Assembly (NCBI GenBank): GCA_016192525.1
Contig: JACPTZ010000223.1
Span: forward strand, 1 to 38,914
Direction: 5' to 3'
Length of the DNA stretch: 38,914 nucleotides
From: Planctomycetota bacterium
Lineage (GTDB): Bacteria; Planctomycetota; MHYJ01; JACPTZ01
A model generated the notes under the pieces. The model saw only the letters and a list, made by a program, of their open reading frames with translations, had not been told where the DNA came from and did not search any database. Positions 1 through 8,971 of the stretch are shown piece by piece; position 1 is the first letter of the stretch, and each line of letters opens with the position of its first letter. The position numbers and the translations under genes were made by a program.

Positions 1-127
1 ACGAGGATGAGTCGAAGGCGACCGGAGCGGTGAGTGGAGCCGAAGACGTCGAGGGACTGACCGTGCAACGGATGATGCTCGCGGACGATCGTAACCTTCG
101 GTGGAAGGGGCTGGGTGTGGGTAGTGT

Positions 128-1048
<921 letters not shown>

Positions 1049-1390
1049 TGGGGAGGATGACCTCATGGCCGATGAGGAGGTTCTTGAGATGGGCGTCGCC
1101 GTTCGTCTCGCCGGTGCGGTGGTGGCGGTAGTCGCGACCGGAGGGCGCCAGTTTCTCCAGCCACTCGTCGATGTCGGCGATGAGGCCGTCTTCGGCATCG
1201 TTCACGTAGACCCCGGCGGTGATGTGCATGGCGGAGACCAGGACCATCCCCTCGTGGACGCCGCTCGCCTTCACCGCGGCCGCGATCTCGTCGGTGATTC
1301 TGACGTAGTCGCGCTCCTGGCGGGTGTTGAACCACAGGTACTCGGTGTGGTGTTTCATGTAATGTTCCTTTGCCCGTCTGAGGTTGCCGC

Positions 1391-1530
1391 ATTGTCATCC
1401 TGAGCCTCGCCCCGCGGGGCGAGGCGAAGGATCGCCAGGCCTGCCGCAGGAAGGCGTTTGCCCGAGTCAAGGCTGGCGATCCTTCGCATCGCTCGCCAAA
1501 CGGCGGCGGGCTTCGCTCAGGATGACAACG
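1391..1530. repeat. Palindromic intergenic repeat (nested inverted repeats)
   Basis: Outer arms TTGTCATCCTGAGC (1392-1405) and GCTCAGGATGACAA (1516-1529) are perfect inverted copies. Inner arms GCGAAGGATCGCCAG (1424-1438) and CTGGCGATCCTTCGC (1473-1487) are also perfect. The text resembles the dispersed 'GTCATCCTGAGC...GAAGGATC' repeats seen in many bacterial genomes. The transcript could fold into a long cruciform-like hairpin. No coding potential. Confidence 0.85.
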
Positions 1531-1951
1531 TCACGGGCGGTAACCTCGTACCTTTGCCCTTCCTCCGCTCCGGTCCCATGCCACTCCGAGACCATCTCGA
1601 TCGGTCCCACCAGGGCATCATGGAAGGCCGGGAGATCGGGGGCGGAAAGGGGGCTCATCCGGTTGAAGCATACTCGTCTTGACGCGAACCCGGAACGGAA
1701 TGAACCACGAATTTCACGAATTCCACGAAGGAGGAAACGACAGGAACAGAAGCGGAAACAACGGAGCGAACAAGGTGAACCACTGAAGCCGCTGAGGCCA
1801 CTGAAACAGAGGAGTTGGGAGGGGGACAGAAACAGAAGAAGCGAAAACAGAGGGAGTGTAGGCAAGGAGAACAGGCTCATCCGGCAATGAAAGGAATCCG
1901 TTTCCGTGGTTGTTCTTCGCGACTCCGCGTCTTTGCGCCTTCGCGTTGAGT
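1531..1951. other. Non-coding stretch made of degenerate repeats
   Basis: No supported gene. From about 1698 to 1860 the text is built of short purine-rich phrases of the 'CACGAATTTCACGAATTCCACGAAGG' and 'ACAGAAGCGGAAACAACGGAG' type. A 25-bp segment at 1779-1803 recurs in inverted orientation at 2262-2286 with one mismatch. The last 30 bases ('CCGCGTCTTTGCGCCTTCGCG') are also repeat-like. Reading frames here are accidental. Confidence 0.6.
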
Positions 1952-2178
1952 CCTAGCCCGGATTATTCATGAATGCGCGGCGCCTTCGCGCCGAGCGCCC
2001 GGCACGTCAAGCCGTCCGCCCTGAGCGAGGCGGTCAGTTGTTTCGACCGCCGAGTCGAAGGGCGACACGGTGTTGCGGTCCGGCCCTTCGACTTGCCGGC
2101 CGGACAGAGGCCGGCTCGCTCAGGGCGGACGGTTTTCCGGGGAAACGCACTTGCCGTTCGTGAATAATCCGGGCTAGG
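1952..2178. mobile_element. MITE-like palindromic element
   Basis: A 227-bp segment bounded by 22-bp terminal inverted repeats (1952-1973 and 2157-2178) with one mismatch. The outer ends read CCTAGCCCGGATTATTCA on both strands. A second inverted pair, CCGTCCGCCCTGAGCGA at 2012-2028 and its complement at 2116-2132, is nested inside, and AGTCGAAGGGC/GCCCTTCGACT pair near the centre. There is no transposase gene inside, as in a non-autonomous element. No target-site duplication is obvious at the edges. The element family was not identified. Confidence 0.7.
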
Positions 2179-2261
2179 GGCTCCCAGCCTTGGCGTTCGT
2201 GGCGATTTGCCTGCCCGCCGACCTGTCCCCCACAGCCCGACGGGCGAAGGCGGAAGCCCGT

Positions 2262-2286
2262 CAGTGGCCTCAGCGGTTTCAGTGGT
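2262..2286 (-). repeat. Inverted copy of the 1779-1803 repeat
   Basis: Reverse complement of 1779-1803 with 24 of 25 bases identical; core GCTGAGGCCACTG. The two copies bracket the MITE-like element at a distance, in opposite orientations. Confidence 0.8.
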
Positions 2287-2406
2287 TTCCTTTTCCGTTG
2301 TTCTGGGCTGTGCGTTGCTTCGAGGATGGTCCCCGGCATTCATGGTGGACGCCGCCCCTCCCGCAAAGCGGTTGTCGATTCGCGGGAGGAGTGGTAGTTT
2401 CATCTC

Positions 2407-2943
2407 ATGGTCGACGAGCCCTTCAAGCCCGTCCTGCTCTACGACGGTCACTGCGCCTTCTGCCGGCGGGAGGCGGCGCGGCTGGAACGGTGGGGGGGCG
2501 GCCGCCTCCGCGTTCGATCCTTTCGCGATCCCGGGGTTCTGGATCCGTATCCCGGGATCACTCCCGCCGCCTGCGAGCAGGCGATGCAGACGGTCGAGTC
2601 GGACGGCCGTGTTCGGGTCGGGGCCGACGCGATCGTCCGGGTCCTCTCCCTCCAGCCCCTCCTGGCCCCGGTCGGGTGGCTCTACCGCGTTCCCGGTCTC
2701 CGGCAGTTCGCCGATCTCGCGTACCAGCTCGTCGCCCGAAACCGCTTTCGGCTCTTCGGCACGAACTGCATCGGGACTGTGCGCCGGGAACATGCGGAGG
2801 AGCGAACCGGCGTCGGGGGCGGGCGGGGCCCGAACGCAGAGAGCGGTCAGGGCCCCCGGACAGCGGACGGGCGGGTCCCGACCTCGTCGCCCGTGAGGGG
2901 CGTTCCGGACGCCCGCGATCCTCGGCCGGTACCGGGCGAGTGA
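2407..2943 (+). CDS. DCC-family (DUF393) thiol-disulfide oxidoreductase-like protein
   Basis: The N-terminal two thirds match the DCC/DUF393 (YuxK) family: LLYDGHCAFCRREA (about 10-23) carries the family YDGxCxxC dithiol motif, followed by conserved VRSFRDP and a segment ending RFRLFGTNC (about 112-120). These are thioredoxin-fold proteins of about 120-140 residues, assumed to act in thiol/disulfide exchange; substrates are unknown. After about residue 130 the sequence becomes a low-complexity Gly/Pro/Arg tail (to 178) that includes a copy of the dispersed CGGGTCCCGACC repeat at 2869-2886. The natural stop may therefore have been lost through repeat insertion. A GGAGGAG lies upstream of the ATG. 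It is a single gene, convergent with ssb. Confidence 0.8.
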   Translation: MVDEPFKPVLLYDGHCAFCRREAARLERWGGGRLRVRSFRDPGVLDPYPGITPAACEQAMQTVESDGRVRVGADAIVRVLSLQPLLAPVGWLYRVPGLRQFADLAYQLVARNRFRLFGTNCIGTVRREHAEERTGVGGGRGPNAESGQGPRTADGRVPTSSPVRGVPDARDPRPVPGE

Positions 2944-3212
2944 GCCTCGGGTGACCGGTCGGTCCCCGCCCCTACGGACTCAGCCCGACCTCTGTCTTGG
3001 CCCGCCCACCTGAATCACGGCGGCGTACCCGCAGGATCCGGACATATCCCGGGCACCCCTCGGCCAGGCATGGGCCCTGCGGCAAGCCGCCCGTGCCATC
3101 CGAGACTGGGCCGCCCTCCCCGGGCACGGGCGGGCGAGCCGCCCGTGCCACCCCCGCTCGCGTCGCCCATGCCACCCCCGCTCGCGTCGCCCGTGCCACC
3201 CGTCCGCGGTCC
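2944..3212. repeat. Intergenic GC-rich repeats, including 24-bp direct repeats
   Basis: Between two convergent genes. It holds GGTCGGTCCCCGCCCCTACG (2959-2978), also present at about 10767 and 10879. An imperfect palindrome of the CGGGCACGGGCGG/GCCGCCCGTGCC type lies at 3121-3149. Two tandem 24-bp units (3144-3167 and 3168-3191, differing at one base) are followed by a partial third. No gene is visible. Such GTGCC-rich palindromes could be REP-type substrates for the transposase found at 36.8 kb, but that link is inference. Confidence 0.7.
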
Positions 3213-3797
3213 CTAGAAAGGCGGGTCCTCTTCGCGGCCTGCGGTGGCCGGCGCCGCCTCAACGATGGCTGATCCCGCCGCTGGAGACTCCTCCTCGCCG
3301 GGTTCCTCCGACTCTCCCTCTCCCTCCTCCGCCTCCTCCGCCCCGGCGCCCGGGCCGAAGCTCGCGGCTCCCGTTCGGGCCGAAGCCAGAGCGTGGCCGG
3401 CTCGGGACGGTCGCGTGCTCCGGGAGGCGTCTTCCCCGTCCTCGTGTTCGGTCGTCCCGCTGCCGCCCCGGTTTGAACCGACGAAGTGGATCCGGCTGGC
3501 GACGACCTCCAGCTTCGACCGCTTCTGACCGTCCTTCTCCCACCGGTCGAGCTTCAGACGGCCCTCTACACAGACCGGCTGCCCCTTCTTGAGATACTCC
3601 GAGCAGAGCTCTGCCGAGCGCTTCCAGGCGGTCACGTCGACGAAGCAGACTTCCTCCTGCATCGTTCCGTCCGGCTTCTTCCACCGCCGGTTCATGGCGA
3701 GCCCGAACTTGCAGAGCGCCGATCCGCCCGGCGTGTAGCGGAGTTCCGGGTCCCTCGTCATGTTCCCCATCAGCAGCACGAAGTTGAGGTTGGGCAT
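3213..3797 (-). CDS. ssb: Single-stranded DNA-binding protein
   Basis: A 194-residue SSB. The OB fold begins at once (NFVLLMGNMTRDPELRYTPGG, residues 4-24) and continues through FGLAMNRRWK, VDVTAWKRSAE, YLKKGQPVCVEGRL and LEVVASRIHFVG (to about 107). A Gly/Ser/Glu-rich linker follows. The C-terminal tip EEDPPF matches the acidic protein-recruiting tail of SSBs. The product coats single-stranded DNA in replication and repair and recruits partners, classically including RecQ, whose gene lies directly upstream in the same direction. The ATG at 3797 is preceded by AAAGGAGGGGG. SSB family identity is certain; the gap of about 200 bp to recQ leaves operon membership open. Confidence 0.97.
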   Translation of the reverse strand: MPNLNFVLLMGNMTRDPELRYTPGGSALCKFGLAMNRRWKKPDGTMQEEVCFVDVTAWKRSAELCSEYLKKGQPVCVEGRLKLDRWEKDGQKRSKLEVVASRIHFVGSNRGGSGTTEHEDGEDASRSTRPSRAGHALASARTGAASFGPGAGAEEAEEGEGESEEPGEEESPAAGSAIVEAAPATAGREEDPPF

Positions 3798-4002
3798 GGC
3801 CCCCTCCTTTGCGTTGAGACGTCTCCCCGGGAATCGTTCGGGCCGGCGCGCCCCCGGGTGTGCGCCTCGGCCCTCTCCCCACCTTACGACGCTCTCCTGA
3901 AACGATCATCTTCCACCCGTTCCCCCGCCGTCCGGCCCCAGGTGCGGCGGGGTGAATCGGGGGGACTCCGAGCGCGAGCGTCATCGCCGTCCTCCACCGC
4001 CC

Positions 4003-5907
4003 TCACGCGTCCGTGGACTCTGCCGCTTCCATCGGCACAACCGCGAGTTCCACGGCCGGGAGCGCTCCGCCGGTCCGGCGCAATCGTCCCTCTTCCACGA
4101 GTTGTTGCACCGACTCCGCCACGGTTTTCTGGGCCGTGCCGGAAAGGCGCCCGTAGTGGGGAGACTCCCGCAGACGGAGGCGCTCGATCAGATGGGACTC
4201 GCTTCCGCACAACACCTTGCTCACCCCGCTCACTCCGAGATGGAATCGTTGCAGGTCCGGCACGGCCGATAGGATCGCGGAGGCGAGCCGCTCGGGCGGG
4301 GCGGGCGGAGTTTCGCCGTCTCTTCGGGCGGTCCGCCGGCCCGCGGAACGGCCGGAGTTCCCCCCGGCGCTCCCCGTGAAGAACTTCACGATCCTTTCGC
4401 GGACGGATGTGGCCGCGGTCACCTCGCACCGGTCGCAGTGGCCGCACCGCGTATCGGCGGGCATCGCCTCGCCGAAGTAGCGGAGCAGAACCCCGCGGCG
4501 GCACTCGAGGGTGGTGGCGTACTCGATCATCCGCGCCAGCCGATCGAGGTCGCCCTCCTGCCGCTCCCACATCGCACGGAGGTCGGGGGCGATGGTGCCC
4601 GGGGGGGCGTCGCCCGCCAGGAAGCGCCCGGGTGTCGTTCGGCGGATGAATCCCTGCGATTCGAGAACCCCGAGAGCCACGTTCACCCGGTTCTGGCTCC
4701 AGCCCGGCTCCTCGGCGAGCTCCTCCAGGGCGCGGCGTCCCTGGATGTGGCCGTACGCCTGACGGATCCCGAGGAGGTCCGGGTAGTTCATGCGGATGAA
4801 GTACTGGTGGAGTCCGGCGTCGCGCGCATCGAAGAGGAGCCGCGCCTCGGCCGGTTCCCCGTCGCGGCCGGCCCGGCCCGCCTCCTGATAGTAGGCCTCG
4901 ATCGAGCCGGGGTGGTGGAGGTGGACGACCGAGCGGACATCGGGCTTGTCGACTCCCATCCCGAAGGCGACCGTGGCCACGATGATCCGCGCCCGGCCCG
5001 AGGCGAAGGCCTCCTGGCTCCGGACCCGCTCGGCGGCCGGCAGCTCGGCGTGATAGGGAACCGCCTTCTCCCGGGCGGTGACCAGTTCGGAGGCGACCTC
5101 CTCGGCGTCGCGCCGGCGGGCGACATAGACGATGGTCGAACCCGGCCGCTCCGCGAGCACCGCGCGCAGGTGCGACCGCTTTTCGCGATCCGACACCCGC
5201 TCCACGCGCCAGGTGAGGTTCGGCCGATCGAAGGAGGCCACATGAACGAGCGGGTCGAGCAGCCCGAGCGTGGCGATGATGTCGGCCCGGACCCGCGGGG
5301 TGGCGGTGGCGGTGACGGCGAGGACCGCCCTCGGCCGCAGTCGCGCGATCACCGGCGGCAGGCAGCGGTAGTCGGGCCGGAAGTCGTGGCCCCAGTGGCT
5401 TACGCAATGGGCCTCGTCGACGACGAAGAGCGACACCGGGAGGCGGGAGAGGGTTTCCACGAACCCGGGCTGGGTGCACCGTTCCGGGGCGCAGTAGACG
5501 AGCCGGTGTTCGCCCCGGGCGATTCCGGCGATTCGCCGGGTGATCTCGGCGGCGGCCAGGCCGGAGTGGATCGTGGTGGCGATCTTCACGCCGCGCGCCT
5601 CGAGACGGTCGACCTGGTCCTTCATGAGGGCGATGAGCGGCGAGACGACGACGGTGAGACCGGCGCTCATCAGGGCCGGCAGCTGGTAGCAGAGCGACTT
5701 CCCCGCCCCGGTCGGCAGAACGGCGACGGCGGACCGGCCGCTCATGACGGCGCGGATGACCGCCTCCTGGCCGGGTCTGAAGGTGCTGAAGCCGAACCGG
5801 CCGTGCAGGGTCTCGATCAGGCGATCGAGATCGGCGGCGGACTCGGAGCGGCCGGCCGCTTCCCGGCGGGTGCCGGGTTCCTCGGCGACGACGGCGGCAG
5901 ATGCCAT
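4003..5907 (-). CDS. recQ: ATP-dependent DNA helicase RecQ
   Basis: A 634-residue RecQ helicase, close to the usual bacterial length. Motif 0 lies at F42-Q47 (FRPGQE), Walker A LPTGAGKS at 64-71, DEAH at 164-167 followed by the RecQ aromatic loop (CVSHWGHDFR), motif III VTATAT about 198-203, and motif VI QEAGRAGRDG at 341-350. The RecQ zinc site is visible as Cys469, Cys488, Cys491 and Cys494. A C-terminal helical region from about 545 to 634 may be an HRDC-like or winged-helix module. It unwinds 3'-to-5' in recombination-dependent repair. The ATG follows GGGAGGAGGAAG. It lies 51 bp downstream of rmuC and upstream of ssb, all on the minus strand, suggesting a repair operon. Confidence 0.97.
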   Translation of the reverse strand: MASAAVVAEEPGTRREAAGRSESAADLDRLIETLHGRFGFSTFRPGQEAVIRAVMSGRSAVAVLPTGAGKSLCYQLPALMSAGLTVVVSPLIALMKDQVDRLEARGVKIATTIHSGLAAAEITRRIAGIARGEHRLVYCAPERCTQPGFVETLSRLPVSLFVVDEAHCVSHWGHDFRPDYRCLPPVIARLRPRAVLAVTATATPRVRADIIATLGLLDPLVHVASFDRPNLTWRVERVSDREKRSHLRAVLAERPGSTIVYVARRRDAEEVASELVTAREKAVPYHAELPAAERVRSQEAFASGRARIIVATVAFGMGVDKPDVRSVVHLHHPGSIEAYYQEAGRAGRDGEPAEARLLFDARDAGLHQYFIRMNYPDLLGIRQAYGHIQGRRALEELAEEPGWSQNRVNVALGVLESQGFIRRTTPGRFLAGDAPPGTIAPDLRAMWERQEGDLDRLARMIEYATTLECRRGVLLRYFGEAMPADTRCGHCDRCEVTAATSVRERIVKFFTGSAGGNSGRSAGRRTARRDGETPPAPPERLASAILSAVPDLQRFHLGVSGVSKVLCGSESHLIERLRLRESPHYGRLSGTAQKTVAESVQQLVEEGRLRRTGGALPAVELAVVPMEAAESTDA

Positions 5908-5958
5908 GACTTCCTCCTCCCTAAAAAAGAACTAACACGAAGGACAGGAAAAGACATC

Positions 5959-7197
5959 TCATGCGATTCTCCAAAGCTCGCGGTTGCCGGGCTTCGTCGG
6001 GGGCGGCGTGGCGCCGGAGGGGGCGTCCGGGGAGTCCGGCGCTGACGGCTCCGGCGTCGCGATACCCTCGAGGCGGTCGCCGAGCCTCTCGAGTTTCTTC
6101 TCGGCCTCTCCGTACGAGGTGCCGGCATTCTTGAGGTGGGTTCCCATCTTGCCGAACAGATCCTGAAAGCGCGCCAGATCCCCGCGCAGCCGGGCAAGAT
6201 TGGCCTGGATGGTCTGCGCCTCCCGCTCGATCTGGAGACTCTTCAGCCCCATGAGGACGGTCTGGAGGTAGGCGAAGAGGGTGGCGGGGGAGGTGAGGAT
6301 CACCCGTTTTCGCTGCGCGTAGACGGCGACCGATTCGCCCTCCCGGTTCACCGCGGTTCCGAACGCCATCTCGTAGTAGACGCTCTCGGCGGGAACATAC
6401 AGGAACGCGAAGTCGAGCGTGCCCTCGTCGGGGCGGATGTACTTCCGGGCGATGTCGTCGATGTGCTTGCGGGCGTCGCGTCCGAACTGGGACCAGAGGG
6501 CGGCGCGCTCGGCCTCAGGGGCGGCGACGGCCCGGCGGAAGTTTTCGAGCGGGAACTTGGCGTCGATCGCCACCCCTCCGTCGGCGAGGCGGAGGAGGAC
6601 GTCGACCTTCTCCCCGTCCTTGAAGGCGTGCTGGAGCGAGACGTGCTCCCGGGGGAGGACTTCGGTCAGGAGGTTCTCGAGCATCTGTTCGCCGAGGACT
6701 CCACGCGCCTTCTGGGAGCGAAGGATCTCCTGAAGCCCGGCGAGGTCTTTCCCCAGGTCGAAGATCTTCTGGCTGGCCCCCTCGAGCGTGCCCAGCCGGT
6801 TCTGGACCTCGCCGACGACCCGGGCGGCGGTGTCCAGGCGCTGGCCAACCTGGGCGGTGGTCTGCTGGACCAGCTCGGAGCTGGTTTTGAGGCGCTCGTC
6901 CAGGGCCGACTGGACGGCATTGAGCTGCTGGAGGAGCTGCGCGGTGGTCTCGGCGAGTCGGTCTTGTGTTTGCCCGGCGTCGGCGGAGAGCGTCTGCTGG
7001 ACCTGTCCGCGGAGGGAGTCGATGGACAGTTGGACCTGGCCCCGCAGGGACTCGATCTGCTGCTGGAGGAGGGGGATGGCCGGATCGGCCGGTCTCGGGG
7101 CCTCGAGAAGGGCCCGGAACCGGGCCTCCGATCGGGTCTGTTGCCAGAGCAGGGCGGCCGCCAGGACGACGAGGGCGACGACGGGGAGCCAGTCCAT
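5959..7197 (-). CDS. rmuC: DNA recombination protein RmuC
   Basis: A 412-residue RmuC. It begins with an N-terminal membrane helix (MDWLPVVALVVLAAALLW) followed by a long coiled coil (about 30-160). The conserved RmuC core contains LGEQMLENLL, VDVLLRL, IDAKFPLENF, DFAFLYVPAESVYYE and a late LTSPATLFAYL. RmuC is a predicted nuclease-related protein (PD-(D/E)XK-like core with IDAKFP) thought to limit inversions at short inverted repeats. The frame stays open to 7509, but the ATG at 7197 is chosen because the family starts with this helix and a GGAAAGG lies just upstream; the upstream part is repeat DNA. The last residues are low complexity. It is the first gene of the rmuC-recQ-ssb run. Confidence 0.95.
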   Translation of the reverse strand: MDWLPVVALVVLAAALLWQQTRSEARFRALLEAPRPADPAIPLLQQQIESLRGQVQLSIDSLRGQVQQTLSADAGQTQDRLAETTAQLLQQLNAVQSALDERLKTSSELVQQTTAQVGQRLDTAARVVGEVQNRLGTLEGASQKIFDLGKDLAGLQEILRSQKARGVLGEQMLENLLTEVLPREHVSLQHAFKDGEKVDVLLRLADGGVAIDAKFPLENFRRAVAAPEAERAALWSQFGRDARKHIDDIARKYIRPDEGTLDFAFLYVPAESVYYEMAFGTAVNREGESVAVYAQRKRVILTSPATLFAYLQTVLMGLKSLQIEREAQTIQANLARLRGDLARFQDLFGKMGTHLKNAGTSYGEAEKKLERLGDRLEGIATPEPSAPDSPDAPSGATPPPTKPGNRELWRIA

Positions 7198-7254
7198 GAG
7201 GCACCTTTCCGGCCGGGGCGAATAGAGAGACGCGGAGAGACGCGGAGAAGTTCT

Positions 7255-7271
7255 CGCGGAGACGCGGAGAC
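7255..7271 (+). repeat. Purine-rich repeat, left flank of GxxExxY gene
   Basis: CGCGGAGACGCGGAGAC here and its perfect 17-bp inverse at 7899-7915 bracket the GxxExxY gene at 7391-7855. Related GACGCGGAG phrases extend over 7227-7290. Confidence 0.85.
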
Positions 7272-7304
7272 GCGGAGAACGGACGCGGAGAAAAACAGAG
7301 GACA

Positions 7305-7377
7305 GAAACGGACGGAAGAAACGGACGGAAGAAACGGACGGAAGAAACGGACGGAAGAAACGGACGGAAGAAACGGA
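7305..7377 (+). repeat. 13-bp tandem repeat, 5.6 copies
   Basis: Unit GAAACGGACGGAA, five perfect copies (7305-7369) followed by 8 bases of a sixth. It lies between rmuC and the GxxExxY gene, inside the purine-rich repeat tract. There are no spacers, so it is not a CRISPR. Copy number is likely variable between strains. Confidence 0.95.
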
Positions 7378-7390
7378 CCTCTCCCTTACC

Positions 7391-7855
7391 CTACGAAACC
7401 CGGATTCGGACCGGATCCAATACAATTCTACTCCCCGGAGACCCCCGCTGACCAGCCGGCGATGGAAGGGGGCTGTCCGGCATTCCGTTGACCACGCGCG
7501 TGATTCCATCCTTGATCAGGGCGACGTTGAAGTTGATCAGGAGGCCTATCCGGAGGCCGAGCAGTCGGGTGTATGACAGCGTCTGTTTGCGATGGACCGG
7601 CGCGATTCCCTCGACCGACTTGAGCTCGACGACGATCTTGTCTTCCACAATGAGATCCGCCCGGAAGGCTTCGTCCAGCGTTTCACCTTCGATGACGATG
7701 GGGACGACGACCTGACGAAGGACCTTGAATCCGCGCTTCCGGAGGATGTGGGTCATGGCCACTTCGTAGATGGACTCCAACAGGCCGGGTCCAAGAGTCG
7801 TGTGCACCTTGAAGGCCGCGTCCACGATGGCCCCGGATATCTCGTTCTCGTGCAT
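7391..7855 (-). CDS. GxxExxY family protein
   Basis: A 154-residue protein with the defining motif GPGLLESIYE (about 22-31), followed by FRADLIVEDKIVVELKSVEGIAPVH (about 63-87) and LGLRIGLLINFNVALIKDGI (about 98-117). It matches the GxxExxY family (TIGR04256), distantly related to the PD-(D/E)XK nuclease fold; the D...ExK core is present as ADLIVEDKIVVELK. Function is not established for the family. The conserved domain ends near residue 123 and the remaining 30 residues are unlike the family and probably come from readthrough into repeat DNA. The ATG opens the domain (MHENEISGAIVDAAF). Inverted purine-rich repeats flank the gene on both sides, and a second family member lies at 12191. Confidence 0.9.
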   Translation of the reverse strand: MHENEISGAIVDAAFKVHTTLGPGLLESIYEVAMTHILRKRGFKVLRQVVVPIVIEGETLDEAFRADLIVEDKIVVELKSVEGIAPVHRKQTLSYTRLLGLRIGLLINFNVALIKDGITRVVNGMPDSPLPSPAGQRGSPGSRIVLDPVRIRVS

Positions 7856-7898
7856 GTTCCGTCCCTCCCCGTGCTGGTCCCCTGTGAACCCTGCCCCT

Positions 7899-7915
7899 GT
7901 CTCCGCGTCTCCGCG
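7899..7915 (-). repeat. Purine-rich repeat (inverted), right flank of GxxExxY gene
   Basis: Perfect inverse of 7255-7271; more pyrimidine-rich CTCCGCG/TCTCCG phrases follow to about 7970. Together with the left copy it makes the GxxExxY gene look like cargo between inverted repeats. Confidence 0.85.
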
Positions 7916-7981
7916 ACTCCGCGCGCCACTCCTCTGCGTCTCTCCGTTTCTCCTCCCCGCTTCTCCGTGGCCGCCCTGGCC

Positions 7982-8374
7982 TCAGGCGACCGGCTCGGCG
8001 AACACGATGACGTAGCCGTGCGGGTCCCGGATGCAGAATTCCTGCATCCCGTAGAAGGTCTTCCGCATCGGGAGCAGCACGCTGACCTTTCCCGAGATCC
8101 GGTCATGCAGGGCCTGAATGCCTTCGACCTCCACGTAGAGGATCGAACTCGCGCCGATGGGCTGCTCGGCCATGAAGGGCAGGTCCTCCCGGATCGACTT
8201 CCGTGACTGCAGCATCAGCTCGACGTTTCCCCACTGGAGGATGGCGAAGTCCTTCACGCCCGCCTCCGGAAGCGTCATCACCACCTTGAACCCGAGGACG
8301 TCACGATAGAACACAATCGTCTCGTCCACGCTTTCCACCATCAGGTTGGGTGTAAGTTTCTTCATGGGGCGCAT
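7982..8374 (-). CDS. VOC-family (glyoxalase/bleomycin-resistance fold) protein
   Basis: A 130-residue vicinal-oxygen-chelate protein: LTPNLMVESVDETIVFYRDVLGFKVV (7-32), WGNVELMLQ (about 48-56), YVEVEGIQALHDRI (about 80-93) and CIRDPHGYVIVFAEP (about 114-128) follow the two-module beta-alpha-beta-beta-beta pattern. Substrate cannot be told. An internal ATG at 8365 (MKKLTPN) is an equally good start. It begins 27 bp after the stop of the BglII-like endonuclease gene and may share its transcript, although no functional link is implied by the families. Confidence 0.88.
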   Translation of the reverse strand: MRPMKKLTPNLMVESVDETIVFYRDVLGFKVVMTLPEAGVKDFAILQWGNVELMLQSRKSIREDLPFMAEQPIGASSILYVEVEGIQALHDRISGKVSVLLPMRKTFYGMQEFCIRDPHGYVIVFAEPVA

Positions 8375-8401
8375 CCCAACGAGGAATCGGAGCGGCGGGC
8401 A

Positions 8402-8971
8402 TCAGGCGTCGATGCCCAGAATCAGGACGGGCACGTCGATGTTGGACACCCCTCGCTTCTCCAGGTCCCAGAGGAACTGCTCGAAGTAGCTGACTCCGCT
8501 GCTCATCTCGTCGGCCAACGCCTTCACGGGCACGATCTCGACGCCGGTGTCGATGTGGCCGAGGTTGCGGAAGATCGTCATCTTGGCGGCCACGTTGTAG
8601 ACCATGAACGAGTACTTCCCGAACTGTACCTCCAGTCCAAGGTTCCGCTTGACGAAGTCCATCTCCCGAAACGCCCCGCGGCGCAGTCTCTTCGGAGAAT
8701 AGTCCTTGCAGTAGAATTCCGTTGGGTAATCGCACGTCACACGCACCTTGCGCCACTCCCTATCGGTGAACTGCTTTTCGAACGCCTCGTTGAGGGCGAC
8801 CGGCGAAAAGAGCAATTCGCCGGGCATGGTCTTCTCTTCGGACTTCTTCGTCTTGTGTCGAGCGGCGTTCACGCTTCCGATGGCCTGCTCGATTTCCGCC
8901 AGAAGATCCGCGTACCGCTCACGGACCGCCTGCTCTCCGCCATTGAACGAGTAGACTCCAGCGATTCTCAT
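8402..8971 (-). CDS. BglII-like type II restriction endonuclease
   Basis: A 189-residue protein that I recognise as the BglII endonuclease family (PF09195). It opens MRIAGVYSFNGGEQAVRERY and contains FREMDFVKRN/LGLEVQFGKYSFM (about 101-123). Asp105, Glu114 and Gln116 reproduce the D-x8-E-x-Q spacing of the BglII active site (Asp84, Glu93, Gln95 in BglII). The C-terminal half reads VEIVPVKALADEMSSGVSY. A double-strand cut at AGATCT is predicted from family only. BglII itself is 223 residues, so this is slightly compact. The ATG at 8971 overlaps the methyltransferase TGA as ATGA, arguing for translational coupling. The frame is open upstream, but those residues are antisense to nothing conserved and belong to the other frame of the methyltransferase gene. 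Confidence 0.88.
   Translation of the reverse strand: MRIAGVYSFNGGEQAVRERYADLLAEIEQAIGSVNAARHKTKKSEEKTMPGELLFSPVALNEAFEKQFTDREWRKVRVTCDYPTEFYCKDYSPKRLRRGAFREMDFVKRNLGLEVQFGKYSFMVYNVAAKMTIFRNLGHIDTGVEIVPVKALADEMSSGVSYFEQFLWDLEKRGVSNIDVPVLILGIDA

Noticed and set aside
3884-5479. Alternative minus-strand frame of 531 codons across recQ
   Set aside because: Shifted frame of recQ, Pro/Arg-rich without motifs.
4438-6045. Long plus-strand frame across recQ (535 codons)
   Set aside because: Antisense of recQ in high-GC DNA; no domain, composition is Gly/Arg/Asp-rich.
7305-7377. Possible CRISPR array
   Set aside because: 13-bp units abut without spacers; simple tandem repeat.
6136-7491. Plus-strand frame across rmuC (451 codons)
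   Set aside because: Antisense of rmuC and repeats; no family.
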